Shown: positions 44,602 through 57,928, counted from the stretch's first letter. The stretch: DNA of 64,000 nucleotides from Isoperla grammatica (GCA_945910005.1 OX246741.1:34501488-34565487), one strand, 5' to 3'. The notes: a model not told the origin generated them from the sequence alone. A program made the numbers and translations.

Positions 44602-45664
44602 GTGAGCACAGTGTGATTGCCCTGGGCCTGGGTCTTTAATGCAATCAGGTAATAATTACGACTTTTGGCCCACTCCCGGCGTGTCTGGCCGAGTGAGATC
44701 ATTGTCTTGAATTTTTGAGCAAAGGTGACCAGCAACTGTCTAGTATGCCTTTTTTGTAACTTTTTGATCTAAAGGCTAAGCAAAGCACTGCTGATTTTGA
44801 TGGTCGCTTTATTTGTCTGAATTCATTCTAAAATATCGAGTTTGTGCCACCAGTCTCAGCACAGATGGTCTCAGTGTAATCGGTCGATAACTCTTCCTTA
44901 TGATACATTGATGCCCTTTTTTTGGTTTTAAAGGAAGTAGTTATTATTTATTACCACTTTATTTGTTGTTGGCTACATTCAGTTTGAAATACCGAGTTTT
45001 TTGACTCCTCTCCTAGTGTTATCGGTCAACTGGTCCTCTCACTGAAAAGAATGCCGTTTTTGCCGTTTTTATGCTCCCAGTGCCAAACGGTAGTGATTTT
45101 CATGTTCGCATTACTTTTTCTTAACGAAAAATAAAATAAAAAATTGTTAGACACCTATTTCAGCGTTATCAGTCCACAAGTCTTGTGGTATTTAAATCAT
45201 TCTTTTTACCGTGTTTTGCAGTTTTTTTGCTATAAAAAGTAAAAGCTACCGATTTCGATTTCCGGATTGCCTGTGTTGTATTCAGGTAAAAATTACGAAT
45301 TTGTTGAGCCTACTCTCGGCTGGTCCGGCCGAGTGAGACCATTCTGTTAAATTTGGGGGGATAGCTGACCGTCTATTACGTTTATTTGCAAATAGTGCCG
45401 TCTCATTTGCAAGATAGATGACATTGGAATATTGCTTGCTGAAAATCTTATCAATTTTATGTGGACAGTGTTACGAGTGATAGATAATATATACAAACAG
45501 TGTTTTACAACAAGATATTTTGCAATCGGTCACTAAATCAGGCAAGAAACCTACCTTCGAATTCCGTGAGTCAACAAAATACTTGATTGTAGTAATTCGG
45601 TTAAATCTTATCATCTTTTGCTAAAATACAATCATTCACGCTGAAAAGCTGTGGTTAGTTCGGG
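44602..45664. other. Intergenic region upstream of gene G
   Basis: 44640-45360 has internally related blocks (repeated TATCGGTC and GGCCGAGTGAGA(T/C)CATT motifs about 650 bp apart), suggestive of a decayed repeat. From about 45385 it aligns with the gene E 5' flank (31715 onward). Confidence 0.45.
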
Positions 45665-45672
45665 TATAAAAG
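45665..45672 (+). promoter_or_regulatory. TATA box of gene G
   Basis: TATAAAAG 57 bp before the start codon. A transcription start about 30 bp downstream would leave a 5' UTR of roughly 30-35 bp. Gene E has a substitution in the same position. Confidence 0.65.
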
Positions 45673-45728
45673 CAGTGTGTGACTCGTGTTGAAACTGACC
45701 GAGGACTTTGTACGGAACATCTGAAGCT

Positions 45729-48700
45729 ATGGAGCGATGGTCGGGTCGGGTTGCTATGGTGACGGGGGCGAGTTCGGGGATCGGAGCAGCCATTGCCAAG
45801 GAGCTGGTCCACAAGGGGATGAAAGTCGTGGGGCTGGCGCGCCGAGTTGACAGAATAGAGGTGAGTTGGTTCTATCATTTTAGCTACTGTAGATCGTTAG
45901 AACAATTTTAAGTACTGTTTTTATTAAAAACTAGATAAATGTTTTTCTTCGATTGGTTATGGTAATCAAAACTCCACTTATTTTATACAAAAAAAAAATT
46001 ATTTACTTATATTCCTAAAGATTATAACAAACATCTAAGAAAATATGTACATAAATTCCAAACATAATGATCAATTAAACTATGTATTACTATTTTACAT
46101 TGCAGATTAAATAAGTACAAAAAATACAATTATTTAAATTACAATTTACAGATTATGTTGACTAACACAATCCATTTTTCGTTTTAACACGATTAGGTAC
46201 AAAAATGTAAGAATTGCATTAACTCGTGTGTAGACCCTGAAAACCGAGCTCCATGCTGCCCCCGGTCAGCTGTACCCGGTCAAGTGTGACGTCAGCAACG
46301 AGGCCGACATCTTGGCCGCCTTCGACTGGGTCACTCAGAACCTGGGGGGCGTCGACGTGCTCGTCAACAACGCGGGCATCGGACGCGTCGATGCTAACCT
46401 AACAGGTAAACAACCAACCAGTCATGAATCCAATGTTTCCCCACTGCTGATGTCATTTGCAAGCAAGACATATTTTCTTATCTACGGGGATTAATGCTTC
46501 ATCAGTAATAGGTATTCTTTATATTTATTTTTATTTATTTATTTTATTGTAATTAAGGCCAGTGTAGGGCACAATGCCCTCTTTAGCCTGATGAGTGATG
46601 ATTGATGTATGATAATGAGGAAGGGAGGAGGGGAAGCCTGGTACCAGCACGTAGCCTACTCTTGTCGAAAAGTACCAAGGGGACCATCGGCTTTACGTTC
46701 CATCCGAAAGGACGGTGTAACTTTGACCAGTCATATAGGTTCCTCCACTAACCTGGACTGCCGAGCAGTTGACGAGAAGAACGTAGCTGTTACACAAGCT
46801 TTCGAACCCTCCAATCTGCTCTAACCAACGGTAACTAGTATTTCAGAGGTGAGTGGTCACCCATCCACCTCCTAACCTAGCCCGAGGTTGCTTAACTTCG
46901 GTGTTCGTATGGGAACCGGCTAAGCAACCGCGGCTAAACCGTTGGCTTATTCCTTATAAACTTATATCAATTCAATACTAACTGAATCGGAAAACATCTA
47001 AGATTGTGTTTTGGTAATATGTCGTGTAATAAATCATGGGGAACTTTAAAGCTTTCAATAATATAACATCATCGATACAAGGGACTCAGCGATAACACAC
47101 GATATTAATTCGGTTCAGTACCATAGCCAGTAGGGAACAGAGGGCAAATATCCCCTTCTCCTTAAATACACACAACACATGGTTGAATAGTTTCATCTTT
47201 CTAATTGATTTCAAGGACAAAAATGTACCTCGTGTATGTTCATTAATCATTGTCAATTTAAATTGTTGATTTCATTTTGTTTGGTTCCCAAATTTACTTT
47301 GTACTTTGCTTATAGAGTTAAAGATAATGTTTTATATGTTCGTATATTACAGATGGTCCAACGAAAAGCATGCAGGATATTATTGATGTGAATGTCCTGG
47401 CCCTAAGTATCTGCACCCGCGAGGCTGTCAAGTCCATGAGGGCGCGAGGGGTGGACGACGGGCACATCATACACATCAACAGGTGAGCACAGTGTGAATG
47501 TCCTGGGCCTGAGTATCTGCACCCACGGGTAACACCGTACCTTTATACGTTAACAGCCGAAACTTCGTATTTCGTCGAATACCCGCCAGGGTATTTATTG
47601 AAAAGTGTTCACTTTGTAAATGTTGTCCAATTCTCTTCCAGTATATTTGGACACAAAGTTGTAAACTTCCCAATGAGCGGTATCGGCTTCTGCACGGCCA
47701 GCAAATATGCCGTGACCGCACTGACCGAGTCCCTGAGACTGGAACTCATGCAACTCAAGACCAAAATCAGGATAACGGTACGATACACATGTCATACTAA
47801 GTAATTAAACTTAAATTAATAAAATATGAATACATTAACTTACCAGCAACAAACTCAAAAACTACTTTCTACTGGGGAAATCGATTCCTACTCTTGTACC
47901 ATGGCACATCGAGCGATTCTGTGATCCTTATGGAAAGTCACCGGGCCTGGAAACACAAGATATCCCCTGTGTCTGTTTCTCCTCTAAGACCTGTCTTACT
48001 TTGGACATCATGTAAAGCTAGACACGTATTATATAACGTTTTATATTTATCGTTAATTCTTTTCGGTCCCACCGGAATAAGTAACTTCTTCATGCGACTT
48101 GGCTCCTTTTGCCTGGATTCAATACATCAGAAGTTTGGTTGGTTTCACAAGTAAGACCAGAATAGTACGTCTCGTAAATTCATGATTATTATATCAATTA
48201 TATTACATCCATTAACTTATATACTGTATTTTTGAATCTATAATCTTCCTTATGGTTACAGAGCATTAGTCCCGGTTACGTCAAGACTGAGATCACCGTA
48301 GCTTCTGGCATGCCAGCAGAACTCAGCCACTTGCTAGACTCCCGTCCCCACTTGGAGGCGAGCGACATAGCTGACTCCGTCGTATACGTGTTGGGGGCAC
48401 CAGCCCACGTCCAGGTGAGCCCCCCCCCCCCCCCCCTCCCCCACTCTAATATAGTATATATGTTCTTTGTTTTGCCGGTATTATATGATAAACTTACTAA
48501 CAATCTTAAAATTTTCTATTAGAAAAAAGAAACAATTGTTTGTGAGAAATGATCTGGTTATAGTTAGTTGTTTTTATGGTGTTATGTTGGTTGTTTTCAT
48601 AAACTAAATCAACATTGTGTCCGTGTTTATGTTACTATCAAAGCTACTTTGACGAATCTTACCTTAAAAATCTGTATGACGTAATGTGTTAAAAAGAAAA

Positions 48701-48782
48701 AAACGGTTTGATTGTATTGTTACGTATTTCTTTGTTTCAGGTGCATGAGTTGATGATAAAGCCAGTTGGAGAAGAGTTCTGA
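45729..48782 (+). CDS. SDR gene G, intact frame but catalytic Tyr replaced by Cys
   Basis: Exons: 45729-45860, 46234-46405, 47353-47482, 47642-47777, 48262-48414 and 48741-48782 (765 bp, 254 residues), all GT-AG. Motifs: [26 protein letters not shown], tail [12 protein letters not shown]. The active-site motif reads CTASK: codon 162 is TGC (47691-47693) where gene E has TAC. The Tyr is the general acid/base of classical SDRs, so normal catalysis is unlikely. The frame and splice sites are otherwise clean, so it may be a binding-type pseudoenzyme or a recent inactivation. Exons 1 and 3 are single copy, with a short remnant of one 106-bp unit after exon 3 (to about 47526). A 5S SINE lies in intron 2. 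AATAAA at 49256. Confidence 0.87.
46548..46940 (-). mobile_element. 5S-rRNA-derived SINE in gene G intron 2
   Basis: Same element and orientation as at 39832-40223. Gene E intron 2 reads from CATCGGTAAT directly into GGCTTCCAAATAAAC where gene G has the insertion between CATCAGTAAT and GGCTTATTCC. It therefore inserted after the E/G duplication. Confidence 0.8.
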
Positions 48783-50212
48783 TGTCCACTCAGTACAAGA
48801 TTTGAGATCCGTAATGAAATCTGATTCTGAAAGCATATTCAAATTCCTGGAGTGGTTCTTAGCGGACGCATAAAGAGATAGATAGATAGATAGATAATGG
48901 TCTTTATTGAAGGCGGGATTAAGGCTCAGATAAATGCTGAAACGACTAATGGCATCATGATTGTAATCATAATCCGGAAATCGTGAAATAGTTATCTTAC
49001 TTGGTTATTATGGCGCTGTTCACAAGAAAAACGTAACACAGCAATGGGCTGTAATGGTAATCCTTATTTCACTATTGAGATCCCGATTACAATTAAGATG
49101 CCGTCAATTGTATCTCGATGTTGTAATACTATACGTACTCATATTGGGTGGCAACGCGAGGTTCCAGAATCAATCCGATACAAATCCGTGTCTCAACCAA
49201 CTTGTATACATTATTTAGTATCTACCAAATTAAACACATCCACATCATATAACTGAATAAAAAAAAAAACTTTGAAGTATTTTGCTATATTTTGTACTGC
49301 CATTTATTGGTATAACTCTTGAACTAGAATCATACGAACGTTTGCCTTTACGAAAGAAGAAAGTTTCAATAATAGTTTAAACATGTAATATTATGTTATA
49401 TGGAATGTACATATTGACATACGAATATACTGTTATGTGTTACCTCATTACGTGGAACTTGATGAAATGTGCACGAACAAAATAAAGTATTGTGAACTTT
49501 TGATTTGTCTACCTATTCCTACCTCTTACATATCCTTTTTCATGGAAATAACATAAATATTTTCTATGAATTATAACGAAAGGTAAAACCTTAAATTATA
49601 AACGCATCCGAACTATCTAATTTGTTTTTGTTTTATGTATTATTAAATCTTGAAACATATTGATCAGTACAGGCCTCTAAACTATACTAGACATGAACTT
49701 TATCACAAGTAGTATATTTAGTACATTTATTTAAGTCTACCCTACGCAGTCATAATTACGTTATACTATAAACATTATCACTACCTTATACTATGTACAT
49801 TTACTACATACTTTCTATTCACGAATAATACATTTACTTTCTCCATCAATTATCAATCAGCTAAATAGTATTGTTCGAGACATTTATAGCATAAACAGTG
49901 ACGTCTGTAGAAATTTTATTAGGAAAAACCATAAGCCCGCGTTACTTACGTACTTAACTTACTTAACTAACGTAACTTAAATACCCAATCAGATGTTGGC
50001 GTAACATAATAAAGTTGTGTTGGGGTAAGTTGATAACAAAACAATCAGCTGTTGGCATAGGACTATAAAGTTATGCTGGGGCAAGATGATAACAAAACTA
50101 TCAGGCAACCAAGAAGATGTGTTGACAAAGAAGATATATTTATTGCCCTTGATTTATAATGTCGGGTAATGTGCGTGTGTAGTAGAGCGCTGAAAGCGTT
50201 GAGTTAGTAATA

Positions 50213-50283
<71 letters not shown>

Positions 50284-50666
50284 TAATGATAATTAATAAT
50301 TATTATAAAAATAATAATAATAGTAAAAATTATAATAATAACAATAATAATATTAATAATGTTCCAAGTGAAGTTTCAGTGTTTTCCTTCCTTGCATTCT
50401 TCAAGTGTTCTATAACATTCTCAGCCTAAATATTGGTTCAAGGAAAAGGAAACACTATAACGATCACGTGATTACTGCATGATCTGAGTTTAATGACTAT
50501 AAAGATGTTTCTACTGACAACATATTGTGTCTCTGTAGCTGAGCACACTTGCTCCAGACATTGTGTTAGACTGTATAGTGATATCTGATTATTGGAAAAA
50601 TTACGAGCACTGCATATTATGTTTTAGTCTTGAATATGCAGAAGTTTCAAATATATATTATTCTGT
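48783..50666. other. Convergent 3' flanks of genes G and K
   Basis: Polyadenylation signal AATAAA at 49256-49261 (and another near 49482) for gene G. GATA tetranucleotide run near 48879-48896. AAT microsatellite near 50213-50290. The right part aligns with the F/H1 and F'/L junctions. No gene. Confidence 0.6.
50213..50345. repeat. AAT microsatellite
   Basis: About 25 near-perfect AAT (TAA) units followed by degenerate ones, in the G/K intergenic region. Confidence 0.95.
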
Positions 50667-53600
50667 CTACATCATCTCTCCAACAGGTTTGATTGTCAGT
50701 TCATGAATCTGTAACAGAAAAATAAACTATTATACTAGTTAGGTTGACAGTCACAGGCATTTATATATTTAGAATGATCAAAACAGAGAGCTAAACATAA
50801 TATAACTACAGTCATGTTTAGAATGTAGGGAATTAATTAAACAATGATTAAACCCTCTAACATGGACATTAACACTATTTGTTTTCCATTTAGATAACGG
50901 GTTGGAAACAATACCACAGCTACTAACAGAAAGTGACCACCAACCTCAGAAGGATATGAAATGGTCAATGACTTGACATGAATACAAAAGTATATTTTGG
51001 GAAAGAGTGTAACAAAATATTCATTACAGCATTAGATGACATAAAATATATCAATTTCAGATACTATCTAAAGAACATTCCCAAGTGTACATTTTGGGCG
51101 GCGTTGTAGAAGATACGAATAAGAAAAATACACATTCGTAAATGTGAATGGGTATTAAACCACCAAAAATTAATGTTTCTTTATTATATCATGAGAAAGC
51201 TTCCAAATAGTGAAAAAAGTTATTCTGATCCGGTCTGGTTTTGTATCAGCTAAAAAATGGATTTAAAAACATTCACAGTTTGTTATGGTTACGATTGTTA
51301 TTTTATTTTTAATTGAATTATAGGCCTAATTCATTACCTAAGCAATAAAATAATGATCTTAAACATTTTTGAAAAAACTTTTTAAACCCATTGTGTAGCT
51401 GATACAAAACAAAAGGCAGGCTTAGTATCACTTTTTTAATATTTGGAAGCGTTCTCATGGTATAATAAAAAACATTCATTTTGCGTGGTTTTCATTGATC
51501 TTGCCTGCACATGTGGTGGAGCTCCCAACACATAGAGAAGTGCGTCGGCAATGTCCTTGGCTTCAAGGGTTGGAATCGTGTCAATCTCCTTGATAAACTC
51601 TGGGTTGCCAGTTGCAGCAAATATCTCAGTCTTCACGACCCCCGGACTGATGCTCTGCAAACACAGGTATTGTATAGTAACAACCTCCCGATACAACCTT
51701 AGAGATAATGATATCGTCATAGAAAAATGACTCGTGGATTACCTGCGAGCCTCATGGTTTCCAATACCGATCGCTGGTTGGTCACGTCACTCATCTAGGG
51801 TGAACCCACTGGTATGATCCGCTTACGTTTCCTCACCAAAGCAATCTGTCAGTCCGCAAACCAAACCCGACCAGAAGCAGGTTACTCTGGGGCGTTCGAC
51901 AACTATGCCAGAGTAACCTGGTTTTCTGACCCGATCACCAAAAAAGTGACCTGCCTCGGGAGCAGGGTAAGTTAGGTTTGGGCAGAAAACACAAAATGTT
52001 ATGATTTTGATGGTGGTGTTAAAGTGGCTGTGGATGATGCATGTGGATATTTGGGCGCAAAACCGTGTTTTTGAGTAGGCTATGAATGAATTGCGCGCAG
52101 AAAGTAAGTACATCAGGTATTACACAAAATTCAAAACAATTTGAAGATTAGGTTCTTTGGGTTTAGCTATGCAAGCGCACGGCATCCATTTGCAAACAAA
52201 CCCTACTCCGAAACGCTTTCGTTTACTCGGGTTGAAAACTCTGACCCGGTGAAGTGAAGTCACGTGACATTACTGATCGGACGGGTTACTCTGGCGAGGT
52301 AAACGTAAGCGGCTATGGTTGTCCCAAAACTACCTTAAAAATGCTTTCGTCATAGGAAACGGGTTCGAAGCCAATCAGCGATCGGTACTTGCGCGGATGA
52401 GTCTCAGGCGGTTAATAATTACAAGTTACCTGATAATGTATATGTCTGTCTTGGGATACGTTTCCACTTTCCACACATAAAATAAAATTACAGAACTAAC
52501 AAAAAATATGCCAATTATTTTTCGAATTTTAATATATATAGAAAAGTAGTCTGTCCCAAAAAGCTACTTTGCTTCTAAACATAACCTTGACTTGTACTTG
52601 ATACTATTAGCCGAATGTCTTGGATTGATGTGTCAACTGTGAATGCTTCTTGGTTGTCTCGCCCATATACTCTCAGTATTGAATGCCAGTGAGCCAGTGA
52701 TCCAACATGTGAGTGACACAAAACAACACAACAGTTCAGCTAGTAACTTATAGTACCGAGACTTACCGTCACTCTAATGTTACTCTTGAGCGCCACCAAC
52801 TCTAGTCTGAGAGATTCAGTCAGAGCCGTGACGCCATACTTAGAGGCCGAGTACATTCCGATGCCAGGATAGCTAATGATCGAGTGGCCCGCTATGCTGA
52901 AACAAAAATCAGTTACATTGCAGCTGCAGTAAGGTACCTATCTTCTATCTTTAGATACATGTTAATTCAATGGACAACCAAGTTTTCATGCTGGGATGAG
53001 CTTTAAAAACTGTCTTCGGAGCCTGGAAAAGAATATACAGTATACACTATATGTGTTCACCTGTTGATGTGTATGATGTGCCCGTCGTCCACCCCTCGCG
53101 CCCTCATGGACTTGACAGCCTCGCGGGTGCAGATACTCAGGCCCAGGACATTCACACTGTGCTCACCTGTTGATGTGTATGATGTGCCCATCGTCCACCC
53201 CTCGCGCCCTCATGGACTTGACAGCCTCGCGGGTGCAGATACTCAGGCCCAGGACATTCACACTGTGCTCACCTGTTGATGTGTATGATGTGCCCGTCGT
53301 CCACCCCTCGCGCCCTCATGGACTTGACAGCCTCGCGGGTGCAGATACTCAGGCCCAGGACATTCACACTGTGCTCACCTGTTGATGTGTATGATGTGCC
53401 CATCGTCAAACCCTCGCGCCCTCATGGACTTGACAGCCTCGCGGGTGCAGATACTCAGGCCCAGGACATTCACACTGTGCTCACCTGTTGATGTGTATGA
53501 TGTGCCCGTCGTCCACCCCTCGCGCCCTCATGGACTTGACAGCCTCGCGGGTGCAGATACTCAGGCCCAAGAGATTTGTCTCTATGATGTCCTTCCAACC

Positions 53601-54284
53601 TTGTGTTACCCCATCTGCAAAGGAAAAAACATTAAAAGATGTATTGTTGTTAGTTCAGTAATGTGTCGCGATCAGGCTAGAGCCAAAGTTGCCCCTACAC
53701 AGATCCCTTCCTGACCATGGCAAGCAAGCCAGGTTGTGCCACCTCTGAACAAATCCTGAATGACGATGATAATTTATGACCCGACTGGATGTCTATCATG
53801 CGTTAGAGGCATATTAGAGGTCTAGGCCACCGACAACTAACTATTTCTCACCGGCAAGACTTCCGTTGCGTGAGACCCCCGCGTTGTTGACGAGCACGTC
53901 GACGCCCCCCAGGTTTTTAGCGACCCAGTCGAAGGCGGCCAAGATGTCGGCTTCCTTGCTGACGTCACACTTGACCGGGTACAGCTTACCAAGGCTGGAC
54001 TGCAACTCATCCTCCAGTTCCTTAACACAACACATTTCAGATATTAAAATCTTGATGATTTGTGATAACATTTTTACATATTATATTCGTTTTTTGATTC
54101 CTGTTTCCTCCACAGTAGGCCTATATTTTGTACAATAGAAGAAGTAGCTCACCTCCACCCTGTCAACTCGGCGCGCCAGCCCCACGACTTTCATCCCCTT
54201 GATGACCAGCTCCTTGGCAATGGCTGCTCCGATCCCCGCACTCGCCCCCGTCACCATAGCAACCCGACCCGACCATCGCTCCAT
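50667..54284 (-). CDS. SDR gene K (DHRS11 / farnesol dehydrogenase-like), intact
   Basis: Minus-strand exons: 54153-54284, 53852-54020, 53485-53614, 52767-52896, 51505-51654 and 50667-50708 (753 bp, 250 residues). Motifs: [15 protein letters not shown], catalytic Ser in NSIAG split by intron 3, [17 protein letters not shown], tail [12 protein letters not shown]. The exon-5 donor is GC (CAG/GCAAGA), a rare GC-AG intron shared with gene L. Exon 1 is single copy; exon 3 has a five-donor 106-bp array. The gene converges on gene G. Closest relative in the window is gene L. Confidence 0.88.
51815..52315. mobile_element. Inverted-repeat element, about 500 bp, in gene K intron 4
   Basis: The left end CCGCTTACGTTTCCTC is mirrored by AGGTAAACGTAAGCGG at the right. 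Internal GGTTACTCTGG motifs also occur in both orientations. The region aligned in gene L (around 62140-62330) lacks it and holds a different MITE. Confidence 0.7.
53061..53588 (-). repeat. 106-bp exon-3 donor minisatellite of gene K, 5 donors
   Basis: Exon ends at 53485 (joined to the unique 5' part of exon 3), 53379, 53273, 53167 and 53061. The outermost donor is GTGAAC instead of GTGAGC. Confidence 0.93.
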
Positions 54285-55917
54285 CTTGTCTTGTGGTCAC
54301 AAACCTGAAGAATGACACAAGTATGTTTGGTCGTGTACCTCTCATCAACTCTCAAATTGATGGCTTTAAGCGATAGTAAGGTGAAAAACTAAAAAAACTA
54401 CCATTTGTAAATGTCCGCCCTCAAATTTGGAAAACATGACTAATAGATGCCATAGTTTAAAAGCAGGTAGTTAAAAAATTAAAGAAAAACGAGATTTTTG
54501 GCTTGTTGCTACCAAGTAGCACCGAGTAACTTTTCTCGTGGTAATTCCCATATAAAAAAAATGTTGCCTCTGAATAGTAAAACCACCGCTATAATAGGAC
54601 ACTTATCAAAAATCGATCGCGAGGTTTAATGTGGATCATTTCTCTACCGATAACATGTTTCGTAGTACGAACGTGTACTTCTACAAAATGCCCTGCAATT
54701 AGTTGTTTTGTGACTTGATGTGTAGAAAAGTTGCAATCGGTTTTGAGCGGCACTGTCCGCAGCCGTCGAGTGTTTCGCGGAGCGCTGGCTGGTCTCGTAT
54801 AACACAATGAGTGCTCTGTCTATTGGGAAGGTGCTAGCGAGGTCAGAACCGATACAGGTGTAGGTACTACGCTTCAGAAGAAAAATGCAGCAGAGCTGGC
54901 GAAGGGAATCTAGTAGAATAGAAAAATGTTTATTTTTTTTCTTGCATTGAAGCAAACTATATCAATTTTATTTTACATATAAATGAATTTCATGCACTTT
55001 TGACTCATTGGTGATTTTTTAGTTTTTCGCCTGACTATCCCTTTAAGTGTAAATCCAATTTTTTTTTTTGTATGAATACGTTTTGTAATTTGCTTATTTT
55101 ATTCTTGACTCCTGAATGCAATTAACGACGCAACTGTGTTCTTGTTTCGTTTCTGACAAGTATCCAACAAAGATAAGTTCTATTTGTTATGATTTGTAAA
55201 GTGTACTTGTCCTTCAAAAGATAAGGCTTGTTTTTTTTAACCTTCTCAATTTTTGAGTGCATGACATCACAGTTGTTCTTTAATAACTTATTAGTCAGTT
55301 TTTTGTTAAAATAAAACTAGGCCACATTAAATTTCAAGACTTATGTAAATACGATAAGTGGATGATAAACTGAGTTAAAGAATCATTGAGCAGATGAAAA
55401 TGTAATTGTTGTTAACTGTACAAGGTCTACGTGATTGCCACCTAGTGGCTAGTCGTATATATCCTACGAGCGCCTGCTGCTCGTGGCGAGTGGCGATCAA
55501 GTATTACATGGTATTACTTTACTACTAGTGTACTCTATGATTGCTAGTGTGTTCTAAAAGTCTACGATGCGTGGAAATATAGTTCAAATTTACATTGCAT
55601 TAAGCCGCATTTACATCCATTTTACGCTCGTAAAATTAGCATACGCAAATTTCAAAACTTCGTCAAACTTATATGGTTGTCTACAACCAATCTCTGAAAT
55701 TAACAAAATTTACTTCAATGAACAAATCAGAATATTTCTTGGGGAGAGAATTTGCTCTTCGCATGTGCCACTTAACCAACTTTTCAAATTAACAAAAAGT
55801 TGAATTTGATTGAACTTTCGCCTCAGCTTGGCTTGGCGTACGTAGCGTTAATTTGCTTAATTCCAATGTAGACGACACGATTTGACTTGTGTAGGCTCAA
55901 CTACTACCGGTACTATG
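54285..55917. other. Gene K 5' flank and duplicated segment
   Basis: No gene recognised to 55440. From about 55505 it aligns with 43770-44130 (for example GTGTACTCTATGATTGCTAG in both). Confidence 0.5.
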
Positions 55918-57560
55918 TAATAAGTAGATGGCATGAGGCTATAGATAAAATGTGTCGATTGTAGTAGTGTTTCTTGACCTGAAGAGTGCATTTGAAACAG
56001 TGAATATAAAAAGGCTGTATGAGAAGTTACAATATATGAATGGAGTGAAAGGGGCAGCACTTGAATGGATAAAAGATTTTTTCAGAAAGAAAACAACGAG
56101 TTAGGTGTGGGCAGACTTTTTCTGAACAGTGGGAGTGTGTTTATGCTGTGCCCTAGGGATCTATACTAGGACCGCTTTTATTTTCAATGTTTGTCAGTGT
56201 TGTAAATAAGTGTTGTAAACTCTGTTACGATATAGTGATATCTGTCAGTGGAAATGATATTGGTGAAATTGTTAGATTAATGAATGAAGAGATGGCAAGA
56301 ATAACTAGATGGCTTAAAATAAATAGACTGAAACTAAACGTGGATAAATGTAAAGCGATGCTTCTGATAGGATGTTAGATAAATAAGATTAAGGAGAATG
56401 ATATTAATATCTACGAAAATATGTATTTAAGTTGAAAATGTTATGATTGAAGTTGTTAAGAAGTACAAGTATTTAGGGATAGTTATAGATGACAAACTGG
56501 AGTTTAAACCACATGTTAATAACTTAGTTAAAAAAAATTGGTAAGAAGATTTGGTATCTCAGGAGGGAAGGAGGTAAACTCACAAGCTGGACAAAAAACG
56601 TGGTGTATAACAGCATTTTTAAGCCACACTTTGAATTTGGGGCAACTATATTATACCAGGTGTATACAAATGACATTGAGAGATTGCAGGTGCTTCAAAA
56701 TAAGGCAATGAGATGTATAATCCAAGCCCTTATGACTCCATAGCAGTAGGCGGTGAAAATCTGTTGCAAATTGAATGCCGCCATTAATATGGCATTCACG
56801 CTATTTCATTTGAAATTATCTATTTAAAAGAAAGAAAACGTATTATGCTTAACACAAACTTAACACTTAAGATTTTTAACAGTATCTGGTCTAAATATAC
56901 TATTTTATTGAAGCAGTTTCAATTATTAAAAACACCGATTATGAAAATACGAATGTTGATCCACGTAGTCTCTGGATTACAAAAACCATGATAATTCCAT
57001 ATAATTGGCAGCCTTCAATATGCAATAACGACCGCACCGCCAGTGCGTCATCTAGACCTACTAGTACTATTCTAACATTCCAACATCTTTGGTATAATCA
57101 GATGTGGAAGAGAAACGCCTATAAGAGTGATGTTGGATGCGTTAGGATGGATGTCAGTAAAAGAGGGGATATTGTTATTAGTATTGGTGTTCATATATAA
57201 AGTGAAAAGTGGGATGATGCCGAACTATCTGGTGCACAAGGTAACTGACGTTAATACCAGGGGTGCTGAAGCAGGAAATTCATATAGGAATAAGTGTAAA
57301 AGCAGGAAGTGGCAATGATCTATTTTTAATGCAGTGCAGGGTTAAAAGAGTATGACAGCTTACCAATGGATATTAAACAAATAAAAAGTATGGTCTTGTT
57401 CAGAAATAAATGCAAAAGTTCGATCCTCAAAAATAGGACGTTTTTGTTTTTGGTGTACTCATTGTGTGGATTCAACCAGGATAATATGATTAATTAGAAA
57501 TAATTGTAATTGTTGTAAAACAAAATGGCTAACTGAGCCAGTTAATTAATATACATAGAC
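55918..57560 (+). mobile_element. Decayed non-LTR retrotransposon (LINE) fragment
   Basis: Frames on the plus strand encode broken pieces of a reverse transcriptase: VVFLDLKSAFETVN (RT motif, about 55965), a PxxSILGPLLF-like block (about 56150-56185), NRLKLNVDKCKAMLLIG (about 56325-56375) and KKYKYLGIVIDDKLEF (about 56455-56505), followed by a region like the C-terminal RT domain. Several frameshifts and stops make it inactive. The homologous segment at 44130-44150 lacks it, locating the insertion between GGCTCAAC and TTGTTGGCGTACG. Confidence 0.8.
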
Positions 57561-57928
57561 ATACATACTTGTTGGCGTACGCCACGTACGCCACGTACCT
57601 TTCCTACATATCTGTGGATGATAACATGACAGCTCGAGTTCTTATACAAGATGTAAAGAACAGTGGGAGAGAACACCGAGAAACACCGAGAGGGAATCGT
57701 TCCCAAGCACCCAACAATAGCTACGGAGAAAATATTTCTTTGTTTGTTTATAGCACAGTTTTCATTGTTTACCAATGAACAACAAAGCAACGTTATATTA
57801 CTGGTGGTTTTTCACGCAATGCGTTCGACACAAAATACCATAATCATTTTATAAAATAAACTCCAAGTAGTTTCAATTAAGTGGCAACAATCATTTTCTA
57901 GCCATGACAATGATATCTCATATTACAG

